Shown here one piece after another: positions 56,908 through 64,000 of a stretch of 64,000 nt of DNA. The DNA is from Desarmillaria ectypa. Taxonomy: Eukaryota > Basidiomycota > Agaricomycetes > Agaricales > Physalacriaceae. Position 1 is the stretch's first letter. The number at the start of each line of letters is the position of its first letter. The notes beneath the pieces are model-generated. The model had not been told where the DNA came from and ran no database searches. It was given only the letters and a program-made list of their open reading frames with translations. A program made the translations under genes and the position numbers. Location: positions 1,984,001-2,048,000 of the forward strand of contig JAUDYN010000004.1 in NCBI GenBank assembly GCA_030407005.1, read 5' to 3'.

Positions 56908-56983
56908 AGATGATTTACCACGTGATACCGCGGACCGAGTCAAATTGAATAGTCCAAATCGATCTTTGCTTTACCCGTCCACC
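56908..56983. promoter_or_regulatory. 76-bp bidirectional promoter PEX2/FRS2 with CACGTG
   Basis: The gap between the divergent ATGs contains CACGTGA at 56919-56925, followed by ACCGCGGAC. With so little room, the E-box must lie within a leader of PEX2 and in the proximal promoter of FRS2. Confidence 0.5.
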
Positions 56984-58970
56984 ATGGTTGAAGCTCTCCA
57001 GCAGCTCATTCTCGATACCCTCGATGCCCAGCCATCTATTGAGGACTCCAGGACTCTTGTTCTTCCCGGCCAGAAGGAGCCTGCAACGTCCCATGAAGCC
57101 CAAATAACCATTCTCGGTGCTTTGAATTCACTGCTCAGTCGCGAGGTGTGTCCTTCAACTTCAATTTGTTGGAAGATACTCAGGAAATACCAAGATGATC
57201 AAATATGAAACATGCGAGGTCTTCACCCATGTATTGACGCCAGAAGGTGCTTCAATCGCAAAGAAAGGGTCGCACGAAGCTCGCGTCTGGTCTGCCCTCC
57301 CTGTGAAAGGCTGGGGAACTCCAGTGACACCACAATTGTTGAAGAAATTGGTTGGAGATGAGATAGCAAAAGTTGGGCAAGGTCGTGCCTTCAAGAATGG
57401 CTGGATCGGTAAAGAGGGTGATGGTTTTGTCAAGACGGTACCTCATTTTTCAAAAACAGTGCTGAAAGTCAATTGCTGATCTGCCGCAGGCTGATACCAT
57501 AAACGATACAACACAACTAGACTTGCAGGAAATAGAATCTACGGGAACACTGAAAACTGGAGAGAAGGCCCTGGCGGATCTGCGAAAGCGTAAGCTGATC
57601 ATACAAAAGTGAATCGTCTTGCCTTTTCCCCAGACGCAGCTAACATCAATCAGAAAGGGTCAGTGGTTCACCGTGAACAAGGGTCCCGAATTCAGCACTT
57701 CCACTGCGAAACCGGAAACGGATTTGACCACAGACATGCTAACATCGTAATTCTTTCCCCCCGCAGCTTGATTGGTTCTCATGTCTTTTCCCTCAGTGGT
57801 GCATGGAAAACGGCCAAGTTCAAGAAATACAATTTTGAGGCGGAAGGAATCCCGACAAACGGAGGTGCTCTACATATGCTCCTCAAAGTCCGGGAGGAAA
57901 TCCGTAATATTTTCTTGGAGATGGGGTGCGTATATTGCCATGCCTCTACCGCTCCAGTACTTCTTACTCTTTTTCATCAGTTTCGCCGAGATGCCTACCC
58001 AATCTTACGTAGAATCCGGTTTTTGGTGCTTCGATGCCTTGTTTGTACCCCAGCAACATCCCGCCCGAGATTTACAGGATACCTTCTACATCTCCGACCC
58101 CCCACATTCACTGCCTCCAGAACCCGAATATTACAAGCGAGTTTCCACCGTCCATGAGCATGGCGCGTATGGTTCAACCGGTTATCGCGCTCCCTGGTCG
58201 CACGAAGAGTCATCCAAGCTTCTTCTACGAACACATACAACAGCATCATCTGCCCACATGCTATACAAATTGGCAGCAAAATGTAGAGGAGAGAAGGTCG
58301 ATGGAGAAGATGGAGATTTCACTGGTACAAAATCCGCTGCTGACAGTGGTGACGGCTTCAAGCCAGCCAAACTTTTCAGCATCGACCGGGTGTTCCGAAA
58401 CGAGACCATGGATGCAACCCATTTGGCTGAATTCCATCAAGTCGAAGGCGTTGTCGCTGATCGCAATGTTACCCTGTCGGACCTGATTGGTGAGCTCGTT
58501 GCCGTAAATTTCAACACCATATCTTACACCGTGATCGCACAGGCTTCATGCGAGTCTTCTTCAAGAAAATGGGTATCGAAAAAGTCAGGTTTAAGCCAGC
58601 GTATAACCCTTATACCGAGGTTTGTCCGAATCTGTCTTCTGCCACGATTTCCGACCCACTAGCGCTTTATCCAGCCGTCACTTGAAATCTTCGCATTTCA
58701 TCCAATGTTGAACAAATGGGTTGAAGTCGGAAACAGCGGGATGTTCCGACCGGAGATGCTTGAACCCATGGGCTTCCCGAAGGATGTTCGGGTGCATGGA
58801 TGGGGCCTCAGTCTTGAGCGACCCACAATGATTCGGCAAGTACCTTTGACCTGAAAAATGATTACTACACTAAATACTCATTTAGTTACGGTATTAACAA
58901 CATCCGTACACTTGTGGGACACAAGGTGCCTATCGAAAATGTAGAAAATTCGCCGGCCGTTCGTTTCTAG
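56984..58970 (+). CDS. FRS2: Cytosolic phenylalanyl-tRNA synthetase alpha subunit
   Basis: Catalytic subunit of PheRS, a class II synthetase. ATG 56984 opens [20 protein letters not shown]; the N-terminal winged-helix DNA-binding-like region includes [20 protein letters not shown] and [11 protein letters not shown]. The aminoacylation domain has [20 protein letters not shown], then [20 protein letters not shown] and [17 protein letters not shown] (motif 1/2 region), [39 protein letters not shown] and EFHQVEGVV (motif 2). Across introns come [20 protein letters not shown] and [34 protein letters not shown] and [14 protein letters not shown] (motif 3), then [20 protein letters not shown]. The end is NSPAVRF. 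About 520-540 residues. The beta subunit is at 6166-8540. Confidence 0.95.
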
Positions 58971-59108
58971 ACATCAAGGTAGATGCTGAAGAAAAGGCAA
59001 CGTGTACATTCGTTTTGTAGAGAACATATGAATACACACATACAGGAGGAACAAGACAAATTGGTTGATGGTGTACAAAGCAACAAAGTAAAGAGAATGT
59101 GAGGTACT

Positions 59109-61650
59109 TTAAAATGAGAAAACAGCTGCGTTTTTCCGGGTGCCGAACATGTATACGAGCGCCTGGCTCATGAACAGCCCAACGGTGATACCGATAGTGA
59201 CTGCAATCATCGCTCCTCCAATGTCGATCCCATTGCCGTTGGCAGTGATACCTCCTGCTTGAGAAAGACCAGACTATCAACAGGTCGAAGTCAATGAAGA
59301 TGGGAGACTACATGAAAATCGGGTGCGTACCGGGACCAAGAATAATACTCCCGTCACCATAGATGTAAATGCAGTACCACCCATTTTGCGGGAGTAAATA
59401 TTTCCTAGTAACCCGACAGTAAAAGCTCCAATAGCAGAGACGACGTCCGATCGATTGAAGATATAGTGGTTGGCTACTTTATTTGAGGCATATGAACAGC
59501 ACGAGATAGCGACCATGATAGGAAGCTGTTTGCTTTTAAGGGGTTGCAAGTTGGCAAGGGATGAAAAGAGCGAGAAAACCGGGACGATGATGAAAGCAGT
59601 CCAAGTTGGGAAAGGCTGAAGATACCAAGGAAAACTGTTCGGACGATAGCAGGCATTAATAATGTCATGTTGAGTGAGTGAGACGGCATGCGTAAATGTC
59701 CAAGTGCCTACTAAGGGTATCGTAGCGTTGACGGTGTCATTATCGGCGGTCCAAGCACCCGTCAAAGACACAGTCGTAGAGAGGCTACTAGCAAGTGAGT
59801 CCAGCCTGTGGCGTGTGTGGCGATCCAATAGAAGATAAAAATCAGAACCAATCTGCAGCCCAAAGCCCTAGAAACTTTATGAATGGTCTATGTACGCGAT
59901 GAAGATCGAGAGCACATACCAAAAACAATGTGTAGATCAGTGCATAAACCATTTTCACGCTTCCGCAGACGATATTCTTAGAGGCCAGCTCAAGGGAGCT
60001 ACTCACTAGTGGACGGTTAGAGATTAGCCACCGTTCGATTTGAAGGAACGTACGAATCAAATACCCAGGTAAAATGCCGATGATGCTGGAAGAAGAGATG
60101 GCAGTGTAACAGAATATTTGACTGTGAATGCTACTCAGTCCTCGAGCGGCGAACGACACGAAAATGGATGCAGTGATTCTGTTGTAAAACATGAGAAAGA
60201 CAGATACCCGAAAATGCTGTCAACGCTTACTCAAAGACGTTAGCATAAAGTGCGCTTTTCGTCGCACAAAGCTGGAGAACAGATAGAATGAAGGCGCCTG
60301 CGCCTGCAACCCACATATCTAAGAACGATCCACCAAACGCAAGCGGACAGATGAGAGCCGAGAGACAGAACGCAAGGAGACAGCGGAAAGTGACAGAATA
60401 GAGCGGCGGTGCATTCAGTAGATCGTTAAGCTGCGCGGACGCCTTCTTCGCGCTGGTCTCGTCGTGAACAACAGATCGGTAAATTAAGTGAACTTTGTGT
60501 AGTGCTCCCAAGGACAACCTACCCCCGCACTTCACGAAATGCGTCTCAGAGCAGCCCAGTTCCTGATCGCCGAAAGAGCAGATGATGACACCGGGGAGAT
60601 GAATAAACTCTGCTTCTACTTCTAGGATGCGCGCTGCAGCAATGAGCTGAGATTCAATACGATGAGAGGGAGCACCGAATGTCATAAGGCTTTTGGCGAG
60701 CTTAATTAGAAATTCCTGTCGGTTAACCATAGCTTGGCGAAGTCAGAACTGTTTTGTGGCAAGATGAATGTCGAATACACACAGGTTACATTGAACTCGA
60801 TCTTGACACGCATGAGATGTTTGCGACGACTCCGATAGTCCATCTGACGCAGCATGTTCTTTTCGATATCTTCCGGGTCCTCGAGGTGATTTGCACGAGC
60901 GCCAGTAACTCGAGGATCATCAGGGTCAAGGCCTACTTCTGAGCAATCTGACATTCCGGAATCCGCTCGCCTGTATTTTGGTCGACGCGTGCTCTCGCTG
61001 TCGTTGTAGTCATATCCACCCATTTCGTCGCCGATGGACTGATTGATAACATGGAGTTGCAGCATTTGTGACGGAATCCCGCGTCTCTTCTGCGCCCGGT
61101 CGGCCTCTATATCGACTTCTTCGTGCTCGTTAGGGTTATACTCCATCACGCCGGGATGATCAACAAAGCTCACGCTCCGCCGAGCTGCAGAGCGACGAGG
61201 GGAATAGTTCTGACCGAGTGACGAACGGTTGTACGCATTCTGAGGTGGCGGGATATCATAGGGATGTTCATACGACGACAGAGAGTACTTTTTGTAGGGA
61301 TCCGACTGCCCAGCGTCAGCGAGAGTAGCGTCAGAGTCCCGCCTTCTGTCATCAGGTGCTAGCGGTATCTGGCTAACGCGTCGTTGAGAAAAGATGGAAT
61401 CGCCCTGTGCTGGTTGGTCGCGTCGCTGCTGGTCGAGTCCCGCGCCGTCGAACGGGCTGCTATCGTGAAAAGGAGGATGCCATTGAGGATTTCCTAACGC
61501 ATCAGGCATTGGAGGATGAGGCGAGGCGGTATACTGAGAAGGAGGAACATTGGTAGGATATTGTTGAGTACGGTACTCGTCGTTGCCTGTCGCAGCTAGT
61601 GGCGGCACTTGAGGAGGAGTGTACGTGCGATGGCGGTCTTGTTCCTGCAT
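59109..61650 (-). CDS. PRM10: PRM10/ThrE-like membrane protein
   Basis: Fungal pheromone-regulated membrane protein 10 family, related to bacterial threonine/serine exporters (DUF1212 plus DUF3815 halves). ATG 61650 opens MQEQDRHRTYTPPQVPP, a disordered Pro/Ser/Asp-rich region of about 250 residues with charged LEDPEDIEKNMLRQMDYRSR near its end. Then RQEFLIKLAKSLMTFGAPSH with RIESQLIAAARILEVEAEFI, and the conserved LPGVIICSFGD. Membrane segments follow: FRCLLAFCLSALICPLAFGG, MWVAGAGAFILSVLQLCATK, IFVSFAARGLSSI, IGILPGYLIRTFLQIERWLI. The second half has WTAFIIVPVFSLFSSLANLQ, VVSAIGAFTVGLLGNIYSRK and IGGAMIAVTIGITVGLFMSQ. About 790 residues with five or six introns. The substrate in fungi is unknown. 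Confidence 0.88.
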
Positions 61651-61799
61651 GTTCAGTAATTGCGAGCAAAGCAAAGGCGAGAGTGTGATGAGAGTGAGAA
61701 TTAGAAAAGAAGGCAGCCGAGCGCCAAGCTAAATATGGATATGGATACAGTTTGTTACAAGGTGGTAAAATACGTGAAGACATTATACAGCGATCCCGT

Positions 61800-64000
<2,201 letters not shown>

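Overview
The window reads as nuclear DNA of a filamentous basidiomycete, most likely an agaricomycete. Nearly every gene is broken by many short GT-AG introns of about 47-65 nt with CTAAC/CTGAC-like branch sites. Genes are dense on both strands and start on ATG. The encoded proteins (EMC10, PEX2, STEEP1, SLX4, importin-11/KAP120, DOM34, DPH6, CEF1 homologues) are eukaryotic. I saw no rRNA, tRNA, CRISPR array or recognisable transposon gene. All multi-exon models below were spliced by eye from reading-frame continuity and family resemblance, so exon edges are approximate unless stated.

Layout. 0.4-15.4 kb is housekeeping: CPD photolyase (-), DOM34/Pelota (-), PLP1/TXNDC9 (+), PheRS beta subunit (+), a small unknown (-), EMC10 (+), an alpha/beta hydrolase (+), NAA10 (-) and a WG-repeat coiled-coil protein (+). 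15.8-27.7 kb is a secreted-enzyme cluster with two glutaminase-A-family proteins and two GH18 chitinases, ordered glutaminase(-), chitinase(-), glutaminase(+), chitinase(-). 27.7-34 kb and 35-38 kb are gene-poor; they hold a 41-base G homopolymer, paired palindromes and only weak ORFs, with a WTAP/Mum2-like coiled-coil gene between them. 38-64 kb is again housekeeping: STEEP1 (-), an AVO2-like ankyrin protein (+), an SLC45/Sut1-type sugar transporter (+), DPH6 (-), folylpolyglutamate synthase (+), SLX4 (-), KAP120/importin-11 (+), PEX2 (-), PheRS alpha subunit (+), PRM10/ThrE-type membrane protein (-) and the C-terminal part of CEF1/CDC5 (-).

How the genes fit together. Translation is strongly represented: both PheRS subunits, DPH6 (eEF2 diphthamide), DOM34 (ribosome rescue) and NAA10 (N-terminal acetylation). 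Several head-to-head pairs are so close that they must share a promoter (DPH6/FPGS 78 bp, PEX2/PheRS alpha 76 bp, DOM34/PLP1 124 bp). The chitinases and glutaminase-like enzymes all carry signal peptides and could act together on wall or extracellular polymer and peptide.

Most interesting points: the duplicated glutaminase-like/chitinase block, in which one glutaminase paralog carries a GPI-type tail, an 8-nt micro-exon and an apparent frameshift; a chitinase with a low-complexity insert inside its catalytic domain; a WG-repeat (possible Argonaute-hook) protein; two GC-AG introns that hide the true C-termini of DPH6 and SLX4; four stop-free introns of length 3n; and the 41-G tract. I did not find a convincing wholly new multi-gene system.
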